IMG/VR virus record: IMGVR_UViG_3300046721_000389
Location: 1 to 46,066 of that record
Origin: a virus
Reading direction: 5' to 3' (one strand)
DNA: 46,066 nucleotides
Shown here in pieces: positions 20,254 through 28,783 of this stretch (position 1 is the first letter of the stretch; each line of letters opens with the position of its first letter). The notes under the pieces are model-generated. The model made no database searches. It saw only the letters and a program-made list of their open reading frames with translations, and was not told the DNA's origin. Both the position numbers and the translations under genes were made by a program.

Positions 20254-21873
20254 ATGGCCTACGACAGCAGCGACGGCATCGACGACGATTTGCAGAAAGA
20301 AGCCAACGAGCGGCTGCAAGAAGCGATCAATAAGAAGGGCATCTGGTCGCTCGACTTCCGCGAGGCCTACTTCTTTTCCGACCCCAACCGCATGCGCGTG
20401 GTGTCGTCGCAGACCGCGCTGCCGCAGACCCGCATCCAGGACGCTCCCGAGCTCAACACCGACCTCGGCTTCGAGTTGGTCACCGACTTCGTCACCGAGA
20501 TCGTCAATACCTACATGCCGGAGGCGCAGGCCTGGGTCGAGCGCGGCCGCGGCATGTACGTCACTAAAGATGTGTGGGACAGCGTCGCCGATCAGGTGAG
20601 CAAGGACGACGAGCAGATTTTCGAGGCCATCAAGGCTTCCAACTTCTACTCCGAGCTGCCGAAATCCTATCGCCCCGACTTGGCGATCGGCACCGCCATC
20701 CTCTGGATCGACGCCGGACGCCTCCCTGCCGATCCGATCCAAGTCATGGCGGTGCCGCTGCGCGAGTTCGATTGCAGCCTCGGCCCCGACGGCGAGATCG
20801 ACGACCGCTTCGTCACCCGCCAGACCCGCAACAGCTATTTGCGCAAGCTGTTGGGAGCTGAGATCTTTGACAAGATTCCCGAGAAGCAGCGCACGGAGAT
20901 CGAAAAAAAGAAGACCGATAAGACCCAAGTGACTTGGGGCTATTGGCGCAACTGGGACCGCGTCGACGACGTCGTCTGGCAGCACACCATCCTAATCAAG
21001 AAGGAGCTCATCCACTCCGGCGAGCTGGTCGGCGAGGGTTCCTGTCCCTGCATTCCCGCGCGGTTTGCGCCGAGCGCGGACTGGGAGTGGGGGCTGGGGC
21101 CGCTGCTGCAGGGCATGCCGAGCGTCCGCCAGGTTGACGAGCTCGAGCGCCAGCGCACCGAGCATGCCGAAATCTCGATGGTGCCGCCGATCACGTTCCC
21201 GCACGACTCGTTTGCCGCCATCGAGGAGGGGTTGGAGCCAGGCATGGCCTATCCGATCCAGGTCGGCAGCCAGGACGCCGTCAAGTCGATCTACCAGCCG
21301 CCGCCCGCCAACGCCGCCAACTACGTCTACCAGGACAAGGAGCACCGCCTCAAACGGCTGTTCTTTGTCGACTTCCCCGAGCAGACCGGCGACACCCCGC
21401 CCACGCTCGGCCAGTGGCTCGATGAGATGGCGCGCGCGCAGCGCCGCATCGGCACGAGTGGGTTGAGCTTCTGGCGCGAGGGGCCGGCGCAGTATTTCTC
21501 CCGCTTCAAATACATTCTCGAGCGCAAGGGCGTGATCCAGCGCCTGGCCGCGCGCGGCGGCGTGGTGTCGACGCGGCCGATGAACCCGACCCAGCGCGCC
21601 GCCGAGCAGCAAGAGATCGCCATGGCCGTGCGCTTCCTCGAGCTGATGAGCCAGTTCTTCCCCGAAGAGTACCGCATGTGGATCGACGGCAAGGTCACCA
21701 TGCAAAACTTCCTCGCGAAAATGCGCGTGAAACTGATCGCATTCCGCAGCAAGGACCAGGTCAACGCCGCCATCGGCCAGATCCAGAAGCTGTTGCCCGC
21801 GGGCGCACCTCCGGGCGCGGGCGCGGGCGCGGGCGCCACCAACGGCGCCCAACCTCCCGCCGCCCCGCAATGA
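20254..21873 (+). CDS. Portal (head-tail connector) protein, T7-like
   Basis: 539 aa with the Head-tail_con family pattern: a long helical N-terminus, LVTDFVTEIVNTYMPEAQAW, FEAIKASNFYSELPKSYRPD, GTAILWIDAG, then the wing and clip (VRQVDELERQRTEHAEISMV) and the C-terminal crown helices (FLELMSQFFPEEYRMWID). It ends in a Gly/Ala/Pro tail. Twelve copies would form the DNA entry ring and join the tail. The stop overlaps the next start (ATGA). Confidence 0.9.
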   Translation: MAYDSSDGIDDDLQKEANERLQEAINKKGIWSLDFREAYFFSDPNRMRVVSSQTALPQTRIQDAPELNTDLGFELVTDFVTEIVNTYMPEAQAWVERGRGMYVTKDVWDSVADQVSKDDEQIFEAIKASNFYSELPKSYRPDLAIGTAILWIDAGRLPADPIQVMAVPLREFDCSLGPDGEIDDRFVTRQTRNSYLRKLLGAEIFDKIPEKQRTEIEKKKTDKTQVTWGYWRNWDRVDDVVWQHTILIKKELIHSGELVGEGSCPCIPARFAPSADWEWGLGPLLQGMPSVRQVDELERQRTEHAEISMVPPITFPHDSFAAIEEGLEPGMAYPIQVGSQDAVKSIYQPPPANAANYVYQDKEHRLKRLFFVDFPEQTGDTPPTLGQWLDEMARAQRRIGTSGLSFWREGPAQYFSRFKYILERKGVIQRLAARGGVVSTRPMNPTQRAAEQQEIAMAVRFLELMSQFFPEEYRMWIDGKVTMQNFLAKMRVKLIAFRSKDQVNAAIGQIQKLLPAGAPPGAGAGAGATNGAQPPAAPQ

Positions 21874-22205
21874 CCGAAGACATCAGCGACGCCGACATCA
21901 ACAGCGCGCTGGCCAATATCGGGCGCACCAGCGACGGCCGGCTGCTCTACCGCTACCTGCAGCGCGAACTCATGGGCATCGCCAGAACCAGCGAAAACGG
22001 TGCGTTGCAGGTGCACCACGGCACCCGCACTCTCGCCGCGAATTTGATGGCGCGCATGTCATCGGGGATCGCGGAGAAATCGAGTGACTACGCCAGCGCC
22101 GGCCGCTTCGACCTCATCGTCTTCACCGCCCCCAAACCCATCGACACCGGCGCCCGCCGGCAATCCGCCCGCGACTTCCTCAACAACTCCGAGCCCTCCA
22201 CCTGA
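21870..22205 (+). CDS. Hypothetical protein overlapping the scaffold gene
   Basis: 111 aa from ATG 21870. Helical: DADINSALANIGRTSDGRLL, YRYLQRELMGIARTSENGAL, AANLMARMSSGIAEKSSDYA. The first 70 residues look like an ordinary protein; the last 40 overlap the scaffold's start in another frame and read IVFTAPKPIDTGARRQSARD. The position between portal and scaffold is typical of small head proteins. Function unknown. Confidence 0.6.
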   Translation: MTEDISDADINSALANIGRTSDGRLLYRYLQRELMGIARTSENGALQVHHGTRTLAANLMARMSSGIAEKSSDYASAGRFDLIVFTAPKPIDTGARRQSARDFLNNSEPST

Positions 22206-22881
22206 CGGCGCTGCTGCTGCGCCTGCCGCAGCTTCCGCCCATGCTGCCCCGGCTCCAGCCGCGGCAGCGCCGTCGGCTAAAGTCCAGGTCGGCAATTACG
22301 AGGTGTCGGAAGCCGAGCTCGGCGAGTTGTTCACCGCCAAGGCCACGCACGACTCCCGCGTCGCGACGCTGCCGGCCAAGCCCGAGGACTACAAGGTCGA
22401 GCTGCCGGCCGACTTCAAGGTGCCGCAGGGCGTCGAGTTCAAGCTCGACGAGCAAAGCCCGCTGCTCGCGCAGGCACGCCAGTTTGCGCACCGCCATCAG
22501 TTGTCGCAGGCCGCCTATAGCGAACTGCTCGGCTTGTACGGCGGCTCCGTGATCGGCGATCGGCAGAACTTTGAAACCTACAAGGCCAAGGAGGTCGAGA
22601 AGCTCGGCCCCACCGGCCAGGCCCGCGTCACGGCGGTTCAGACCTTCAACCGGGGCCTCGTCGGCGATAAGGCCGCGGCCTCCCTCAACACCATGCTGGT
22701 GACCGCCGACATCGTGCAGGCCTTCGAAGGCCTGATGGCGAAGTTCGCCAGCCAGGGCGGCGGCAGCTTCTCGCAAGCGCATCGCGCCCCAGCCGACGAG
22801 GCCGGCAAGATCCCAGGCTACGAGAGCATGAATTTCCTGCAGCGGCGCGCCGCCCAAGACGCGCAGCGAAAGAAGGGCTGA
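22084..22881 (+). CDS. Scaffolding protein
   Basis: 265 aa from GTG 22084 (GGAG upstream). The N-terminal 70 residues are almost only Ala, Pro, Ser and Thr. Then AKVQVGNYEVSEAELGELFT, KPEDYKVELPADFKVPQGVE, and helical segments (LAQARQFAHRHQLSQAAYSE, TYKAKEVEKLGPTGQARVTA) as in podovirus scaffolds. It ends with QRRAAQDAQRKKG, a basic tail that could contact capsid. It guides prohead assembly and is then lost. Confidence 0.82.
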   Translation: MTTPAPAASTSSSSPPPNPSTPAPAGNPPATSSTTPSPPPDGAAAAPAAASAHAAPAPAAAAPSAKVQVGNYEVSEAELGELFTAKATHDSRVATLPAKPEDYKVELPADFKVPQGVEFKLDEQSPLLAQARQFAHRHQLSQAAYSELLGLYGGSVIGDRQNFETYKAKEVEKLGPTGQARVTAVQTFNRGLVGDKAAASLNTMLVTADIVQAFEGLMAKFASQGGGSFSQAHRAPADEAGKIPGYESMNFLQRRAAQDAQRKKG

Positions 22882-22886
22882 CGTAA

Positions 22887-23855
22887 ATGGCAACCAACAT
22901 CACCACCACCATCACTACGCCGCTCTCCTTGGTCGAGTATGCCAAGACCCTGAACGAGAACGATCCCACCCGTACCTTCGTCGAGAACATGGTCGCGCAG
23001 TCGGACGTGTTGCGGGCGATGCCGATCCTGCCCGCGTCGATGGGCAAGCGGGCGTTCATGGACATCGGCTCGTTGCCGGTCGTGGGCTTCCGCGGCCTCA
23101 ACGAAGCCGGCAACCAGGGCACTGGCTCGTTCAACCTGCGCGAGGAAGACACCTTCTTCATCGACGAGTACATCTTCACCGACCGCGCGCTGATCGACCG
23201 GCTCGGCACCGAGCACAAATACCGGCAGGAGAACCTCAAGACCATCGCGCTGTCGCAGTACTTCACGCAGAACATCATCAAGGGCGACAACACCTCCAAT
23301 CCGCGCACGCCCAATGGACTGCAGTCCCGCTGCGGCACCGTCGGCATCAACCTGATCCACAATTCGGCAGCCAGTGGCGGCGCGCCGCTCTCGCTCGGCG
23401 GCCTCGATCAACTGTACTGGCTGGTGAACAAGCCGACGCATTGGATCTTCCCGCGCAGCCTGATGCCCTATGTCGACATCGCAGCGCGCTCGAACTCGCT
23501 CACGAACCAGGCTTTCACCAACATGCAGGACGACTTCGGCCGGCGCATCATGGCCTATAAGGGCGTGCCGATCCTGTACGGCTACGATCCCGACGACTCG
23601 CCCGACCTGCTGCCGTTCACCGAGGTCGCCTCCGGCGGTGGCGGCGCCGTCACCTCATCGATCTACTGCGTCTCGTTCCGCGACGGCGGCGTCTACGCCA
23701 TCGAGCAGACCCCGCTCTCGATCATGCCCGAGGGCCCGATGATCGGCCAGCCGTTCGACTCCACCCACATCAAGTGGGACTGGGGCATCTGCAAAGAGCA
23801 CCCGCGCGCCTGCGCCCGCCTCGACTCCATCACCGCTGCCACCATCGTCGCATAG
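22887..23855 (+). CDS. Major capsid protein
   Basis: 322 aa, five bases after the scaffold stop. Pattern of an HK97-fold capsid in podoviruses: TFVENMVAQSDVLRAMPILP, NEAGNQGTGSFNLREEDTFF (E-loop region), TDRALIDRLGTEHKYRQENL (long spine helix), DDFGRRIMAYKGVPILYGYD (P-domain strand) and a final FDSTHIKWDWGICKEHPRAC. Together with scaffold and portal it forms the prohead. No cleavable delta domain is seen. Confidence 0.88.
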   Translation: MATNITTTITTPLSLVEYAKTLNENDPTRTFVENMVAQSDVLRAMPILPASMGKRAFMDIGSLPVVGFRGLNEAGNQGTGSFNLREEDTFFIDEYIFTDRALIDRLGTEHKYRQENLKTIALSQYFTQNIIKGDNTSNPRTPNGLQSRCGTVGINLIHNSAASGGAPLSLGGLDQLYWLVNKPTHWIFPRSLMPYVDIAARSNSLTNQAFTNMQDDFGRRIMAYKGVPILYGYDPDDSPDLLPFTEVASGGGGAVTSSIYCVSFRDGGVYAIEQTPLSIMPEGPMIGQPFDSTHIKWDWGICKEHPRACARLDSITAATIVA

Positions 23856-23863
23856 GTTGTGCA

Positions 23864-24367
23864 ATGGCGTTGTTCTCTTTGCTGATCGACAAGCAGGGCG
23901 AAGGTTTCGGCGGCGGCAACCCGCGCGGCGAGCGCCAGCAGTTGCAAATGCTGCTGCATAAGGTGCTCGAGCAGCTCGGCGACGGCGTTAGCGTCAAGGC
24001 CGACATCCTCGGCCCCAACGATCCCACCGCCGTCATCGGCAACTGGACCTATACGCCCGTGGCAACGGACGCCGTTGCAGACGTGGCGCCAACGATCACA
24101 AGCCTGGAGCCAGCCGGCTGCACGATCGGCACTCCCGACTTCACGCTGTTCGTGCACGGGTCCGGCTTCAGCGCAGGCAGCGTCATCCACTTCGCGGGCC
24201 ATGACGAACCGACAACCTACAGCGACGTAAACAGCTCGGTGTCGACCGGCGTGAAGCCGTCGCTGTGGCTCGCGCCCGCGGTCGTGCAGTGCACGGTGCG
24301 CAACGGCGCGATGGAATCGAACGCAGTCGACTTTGAATTTGCTGCCAGCGCGAAATCGAAGACCTAG
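23864..24367 (+). CDS. IPT/Ig-like head protein, probable capsid decoration
   Basis: 167 aa from ATG 23864. Residues 1-70 match the short paralog at 15815 (FGGGNPRGERQQLQMLLHKV, IGNWTYTPVAT). Residues 75-160 are an IPT/TIG-type Ig domain: ITSLEPAGCTIGTPDFTLFV, HGSGFSAGSVIHFAGHDEPT, AVVQCTVRNGAMESNAVDFE. Ig-like domains directly after a capsid gene are typical of decoration proteins that bind the head and weakly hold surfaces. Confidence 0.72.
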   Translation: MALFSLLIDKQGEGFGGGNPRGERQQLQMLLHKVLEQLGDGVSVKADILGPNDPTAVIGNWTYTPVATDAVADVAPTITSLEPAGCTIGTPDFTLFVHGSGFSAGSVIHFAGHDEPTTYSDVNSSVSTGVKPSLWLAPAVVQCTVRNGAMESNAVDFEFAASAKSKT

Positions 24368-24380
24368 CAAGGAGGGCGCA

Positions 24381-24911
24381 ATGCCCATCACGGCAAATCT
24401 GATCCCGTCACAAGTCCCGCACTACACGCATCCCTATGACGCGACGACGGCGTTTGCCAATGCGCAGGTCATCGCCGCCACCGGCTACGCCAACAACGTG
24501 AATGCCACGCTCGATCTCGGCAGCGCGGCTCCCTCATCGGCCGCTGGGCGCACCAACTTCATGTGGGTGATCAACACCACCAACTTGAAGGTGTCGGCCA
24601 ACGATGAATCGTATCGGTTTGCGCTGTTCGGCTCCAACGATAGCGCCTTCGGCAACGGCAACGTCGAACTGCTGATGATGTTCGATGCCGCCGCCGTCAC
24701 CGCTGGCCGGCTGGTGACGACCATCCTCGGCCCGTCGCCTATCACTGCCGTCCCGCCGCCCGGCCGCGCCGGCCTGCAGTACGAGAAGGCCTGCAGCAAC
24801 CTGCATGCCGACGTCGTGTTCCGCTATATCAAGATGTATGTCGTCGTCGGCGGGACCAGCCCCACCATCACGCTATCGTCATGGATCAGCAGCTCGGACG
24901 CAGACTTCTAA
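24381..24911 (+). CDS. Head-region structural protein
   Basis: 176 aa from ATG 24381, with AAGGAGG upstream. Beta-rich: ANLIPSQVPHYTHPYDATTA, NVNATLDLGSAAPSSAAGRT, YRFALFGSNDSAFGNGNVEL, VVFRYIKMYVVVGGTSPTIT. This looks like a capsid-associated beta-sandwich found after decoration genes in phages of this type. Exact role unknown. Confidence 0.65.
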   Translation: MPITANLIPSQVPHYTHPYDATTAFANAQVIAATGYANNVNATLDLGSAAPSSAAGRTNFMWVINTTNLKVSANDESYRFALFGSNDSAFGNGNVELLMMFDAAAVTAGRLVTTILGPSPITAVPPPGRAGLQYEKACSNLHADVVFRYIKMYVVVGGTSPTITLSSWISSSDADF

Positions 24912-24936
24912 GTTCATATCAGCAGGAGTTTGCACC

Positions 24937-25365
24937 ATGGTCGACATCAAGGGGCCGAACGTCGGCTCGCCACCGCCATCCAATCTGCAGGCGATGCAAG
25001 TCACCGCCTATCACGTCGAGAAGGGCCCGGTGGAGATGTACCGGGTCGACGCGCAGACGGCCGTCGCCAGGTTTCCCGACGAGTGGTCGCTCGAGCCGTG
25101 GCCCGACTCGGAGAAGTCCGAAGCCGCCGGCGTCGTAACCATCCCCGACGACTGGCGCGACCTGTCGTTCCCGAAGCGGCGCCAGATCGCCATGAAGCTC
25201 GGCGCGCATACCACCGTCACCGTCGCCGAAGCCGACAAGCTCATCCTGGCCGAACACGACCGCCGCGTTGCCGAAGCCAAGAAGAACGAACACGCGACAG
25301 CCGATGCCAAAAAGAACGAAGCGAAGAACGACGACGATCACCCGCGCCCGTACCGACGAACGTAG
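24937..25365 (+). CDS. Hypothetical head-tail region protein
   Basis: 142 aa from ATG 24937 (AGGAG upstream). N-terminal alpha/beta part (MQVTAYHVEKGPVEMYRVDA, FPDEWSLEPWPDSEKSEAAG, DLSFPKRRQIAMKLGAHTTV) and a charged C-terminal helix with a repeated AxAKKNE unit (EAKKNEHATADAKKNEAKN). It may be a head-completion factor. Not recognised. Confidence 0.65.
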   Translation: MVDIKGPNVGSPPPSNLQAMQVTAYHVEKGPVEMYRVDAQTAVARFPDEWSLEPWPDSEKSEAAGVVTIPDDWRDLSFPKRRQIAMKLGAHTTVTVAEADKLILAEHDRRVAEAKKNEHATADAKKNEAKNDDDHPRPYRRT

Positions 25366-25407
25366 CGGTGCGTTGCCCGCGCCCGGCCTTAGCGCAAAGG
25401 CTCGGGC

Positions 25408-26046
25408 ATGTGGCCAATAGATAAAATTGGAGTCATAAACCAGGCGCTGGCCTTGACTGGCGACAGCCTCGTCGCTGTCGCCGATGACGGCTCGCCCTCG
25501 TGGAACGTCGCCTCCGCCGCCTATGAAGTGGCCTTCGAATACGCGCTCGGCATGGCCAATTGGGCGCAGTGCACGCGCTGGCGCGAACTGACGCCGACCG
25601 GCGAGACCCCCGTCGACAACCAGTTCGACACCACCTTCGCCAAGCCGCAGGACTGCGTACACATTATACTAGTGCGGCTCAACGATGCGCCGTGCGTGTA
25701 TCAGATCGTCGGCAACAAGATCGAACTACGCCGCGTCGGCGCCGGCACCGTCAAGATCAAGTACGTCTCGAGCGACGGCGCGGCCGACAAGCTACTGCGC
25801 GAGTTCTGGACGGCCATCCATAAGTTCGTGATCGCCGGCATCTATCGCGGCCTGCACGAGGACGCCGCCGAGGCCAACCTGCAGGAACGCGCGGCGATGG
25901 GCATCCTGACGCAAGCCCAGACACGCTCCGATCAGGAGAAGCCGAAACGCGCCATGTTCAACTCGCGCGTGACGGCGTCGCGTCGCATCCGTCGGCCGTG
26001 GCCGGTGACGCCAGCCGGCTGGGGTGGCACCGGAACACCGAGCTGA
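25408..26046 (+). CDS. Tail tubular protein A (gp11-like head-tail adaptor)
   Basis: 212 aa. IGVINQALALTGDSLVAVAD, SAAYEVAFEYALGMANWAQC, DNQFDTTFAKPQDCVHIILV and VKIKYVSSDGAADKLLREFW follow the T7 gp11 family, a ring beneath the portal that joins the nozzle. Gene order portal-scaffold-capsid-gp11-gp12 matches T7-like virions. Confidence 0.85.
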   Translation: MWPIDKIGVINQALALTGDSLVAVADDGSPSWNVASAAYEVAFEYALGMANWAQCTRWRELTPTGETPVDNQFDTTFAKPQDCVHIILVRLNDAPCVYQIVGNKIELRRVGAGTVKIKYVSSDGAADKLLREFWTAIHKFVIAGIYRGLHEDAAEANLQERAAMGILTQAQTRSDQEKPKRAMFNSRVTASRRIRRPWPVTPAGWGGTGTPS

Positions 26047-26048
26047 CA

Positions 26049-28289
26049 ATGGGAATCCCGAAACTCAACGGCGCACAGGTCGATTTCACTGGCGGCGAGG
26101 TCGACGGCAGCGCGCAGCGCAGCAACGCCCTCGCCAAGGCCGGCGTGCGCCAGGCGCGCAATTGCCGCGCGCTCAACACCGGGGGCCTGACCAACCGGCC
26201 CGGCCGGCGCGTGCTGTTCGAAGCCGTCGGCCGCGTCGACAAGGTGGTGATGGCGCCCGGCCTGTTGTTCTATCTGATCTTCGACGGAGGCACGCTGACG
26301 GTGCGCGACAACACCGGCGTCTCCGTGTTTACGACCGGCGGGCTGGCCTGGACCGCTGCCACCGCCAAGGATGTTCGCTGGGTGGTCTACGGCAACCAGA
26401 TCGCCATCACCTTCCCCGGCCAGATCCCCAAGGTGCTCACGCTCAACGATGGCGGCGGTTGGTCGATCGCCGACTATGCTGAGCTCGTGCTTGGCACCCA
26501 GAAGCGCACAATCTTCTACCGGCTGGCGCCCAAGGGCATCACCATGACGGTGAGCGGCACGACCGGGCTGATCAATATCGGTTTCTCGGCGCCCGTGCTC
26601 ACCGCCCCGATGGTCGGCACCCGCATCCGCTTCAACGGCCGGCAGATGACGATCGCGAGCGTCACCTCGTCGACCGTCGGCACCGCCAACGTCAACGAGT
26701 CGTTGTCGAGCAACCGGCAGGTGCTCACCATACCCACTGTCTTTCATGTTCCATCGGTCGGTGACGTGGTGGGACAGAACTCGAGCGGCGCCACCGGCGT
26801 CACGGTTACGTTCGCCGCGCCCAATCTCACCGTCGAGCTTTCGACCAACAGGCGGTTTCAGGCGGGCGACTTTGCTTACTTGGCCGGCCCCGGGTCTCCC
26901 ACGATCGGTTCGGTCACCGCCGTCGCCGACGCCGCGCCAGCCGCTTCGGTCATCTGGGACCAGGAGATAATGAACGCCTCCGCCGGCTATCCGGCGTCGT
27001 GCTTCTTCGACCAGACCCGGCTCGGCTTTTGCGGGTTTCCGGCGGTGCCGGGCGGCGTGGCCTGGAGCGCCGTCAACGCCTTCACCGATCTCTATCCCGA
27101 CGCCTTCGCCAGCGACGGGCTTGCCACCGACGCTATCTTTGAACTCGTGCCGGGCAAGTCGCTGGTGCTCAACGTCATGGGCGGCGCCGACGCCAACGAG
27201 TTCGTGTTCTGCGACAATGCCGTCTACTACGTCCCGATCACTCCGGCGAACCCGCTGCGGCCCGGCTCGGTCAATTTCATCCTGGTCACCGCCGACGGGG
27301 CTGGCCCGGTGCAGCCGCGGCTGGCCGACGAGGTGGTGATCTACGTCGCTGCCGGCGGCAACAAGGTGATGGCGATCGTCTCGACCGGCTTTTCCTCGCG
27401 GCTCGAGCGTGCGATCGAACTCACCGCGATGCATACCCATCTGCTGGCGACGCCGATTGCAATCGCAGTGCCAACGGTCGGCGGCGACTTTGCCGAGCGC
27501 TATCTCTACGTGCTCAATGCCGATGGCACGCTCGCAGTCGGCAAGTATTCGCCCGATCTGAAAGACCTGAAGGAAGGCTCGATAGGCTGGTCGCCCTGGT
27601 CGGGCGGCAACGGCAAGTGGGTGGCCAGCGCCAACGCCGAGGTGATCTACACGACCGAATATGGGTCGCCCGCGGAATCGCTGGCCGAGCTCTCCGATAA
27701 CACGCGCTATCTCGACGGCTCGCAGCTCTACAACACGCAGCCGCCTGGCCTGCCGATCCCCGGCGGCAAGGGCCCGCTCTGGTACATGGCGGGCCGCACC
27801 GTCGATCTGGTTGACGGCGGCGCCCGCATGATGGGCACCTATCAGGTCGACGCCAACGGCTTCATCGTCCCGCAATTCCAGGGCGGCGAGGATCTCACGA
27901 GCGCGACCCTCACGGCCGGCCAGGCCTGGACCGCAACCTTCGAACCGTTCTCCAGCATCGCCCAGGCCGGCCAGGACGTCGGCCAGCGTGTCAAGATGCG
28001 GCGTATCACGCGCTTCATGGTCTACGTGCAGGACTCGACGGGGTTTTTATTTGCCCAGCTCAACGGCGGCCCGCAGACGCCGACCTCGCCTCCACTTGGA
28101 ACCATCATGCTGGTGGAGCGCGTGCCCGCCTGGAACATTGGCGACAACCCCACCCTGCCGCCGCCGCGGCGCGCCAGCGCGTTCGGCTGGCGTCCAACTG
28201 GCCGCTCGTACGATCCGCGCGCCGCCATCATCAAGGACACCCCCGGCCCGCTCACCATCATGGAAGCGGCCATGGAAATCACGGTGTAA
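26049..28289 (+). CDS. Tail tubular protein B (gp12-like nozzle)
   Basis: 746 aa from ATG 26049, two bases after the adaptor stop. Beta-propeller-type protein: GAQVDFTGGEVDGSAQRSNA and ARNCRALNTGGLTNRPGRRV at the N-terminus are the family signature, followed by VRWVVYGNQIAITFPGQIPK, ASCFFDQTRLGFCGFPAVPG, a long series of strands, and FMVYVQDSTGFLFAQLNGG. Six copies form the tail nozzle through which ejection proteins and DNA pass. Confidence 0.87.
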   Translation: MGIPKLNGAQVDFTGGEVDGSAQRSNALAKAGVRQARNCRALNTGGLTNRPGRRVLFEAVGRVDKVVMAPGLLFYLIFDGGTLTVRDNTGVSVFTTGGLAWTAATAKDVRWVVYGNQIAITFPGQIPKVLTLNDGGGWSIADYAELVLGTQKRTIFYRLAPKGITMTVSGTTGLINIGFSAPVLTAPMVGTRIRFNGRQMTIASVTSSTVGTANVNESLSSNRQVLTIPTVFHVPSVGDVVGQNSSGATGVTVTFAAPNLTVELSTNRRFQAGDFAYLAGPGSPTIGSVTAVADAAPAASVIWDQEIMNASAGYPASCFFDQTRLGFCGFPAVPGGVAWSAVNAFTDLYPDAFASDGLATDAIFELVPGKSLVLNVMGGADANEFVFCDNAVYYVPITPANPLRPGSVNFILVTADGAGPVQPRLADEVVIYVAAGGNKVMAIVSTGFSSRLERAIELTAMHTHLLATPIAIAVPTVGGDFAERYLYVLNADGTLAVGKYSPDLKDLKEGSIGWSPWSGGNGKWVASANAEVIYTTEYGSPAESLAELSDNTRYLDGSQLYNTQPPGLPIPGGKGPLWYMAGRTVDLVDGGARMMGTYQVDANGFIVPQFQGGEDLTSATLTAGQAWTATFEPFSSIAQAGQDVGQRVKMRRITRFMVYVQDSTGFLFAQLNGGPQTPTSPPLGTIMLVERVPAWNIGDNPTLPPPRRASAFGWRPTGRSYDPRAAIIKDTPGPLTIMEAAMEITV

Positions 28290-28294
28290 AAATC

Positions 28295-28774
28295 ATGGGC
28301 CAAGCAGCAGGCATTGCCGGTGCCGCATCGATCGCTTCCCTCGGGCTCACCGTCGCCAGCAGCCTCACCGAAGGCAAGGCGACGCAGGCCGCCGACGAGT
28401 TCAAGGCGGCGCATGCCGAGCGCGCCGCCGAGATCGGCCGCACCCAGGCCGAGCTCACCGACACCGTCATGCGCGAGAACCTCTCCACCACACTCGCCAA
28501 CATCGACGTCATCCGCGCCGCCGGCCACGCCGACCCGACCTCGCCGACCACCGCCGCCGTCGAGGACTACAACCGCAAAATCTCGGAGCGCCAGCGCCTG
28601 GCCGCCGTCGGCACCCAGGAAGCGCAGGCCGACGAGGATGCCGCCTCGGCCCGCTACCTGCGCCAGGCCGGCGAGTTCGCAGTCACGCAGTCCTATCTCA
28701 AGGCCTTCACCCAGGTGGCCGGCGGCACCGCCCAGGCCTTCGGTCCCAAAGGATCGCTAAGCCAATTTGGCTAA
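28295..28774 (+). CDS. Internal virion (ejection) protein, gp14-like
   Basis: 159 aa. A hydrophobic Ala/Gly-rich start (GQAAGIAGAASIASLGLTVA) then long helices (EFKAAHAERAAEIGRTQAEL, VEDYNRKISERQRLAAVGTQ). Size, N-terminal hydrophobic segment and position before two giant proteins match T7 gp14, which inserts into the outer membrane at infection. No cysteine. Confidence 0.72.
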   Translation: MGQAAGIAGAASIASLGLTVASSLTEGKATQAADEFKAAHAERAAEIGRTQAELTDTVMRENLSTTLANIDVIRAAGHADPTSPTTAAVEDYNRKISERQRLAAVGTQEAQADEDAASARYLRQAGEFAVTQSYLKAFTQVAGGTAQAFGPKGSLSQFG

Positions 28775-28783
28775 GGAGACCGC

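Noticed and set aside
25932-27875. 647-codon minus-strand frame
   Set aside because: Antisense of the adaptor and gp12-like genes; Arg/Gly/His-rich with no fold, as usual for open antisense frames in GC-rich DNA.
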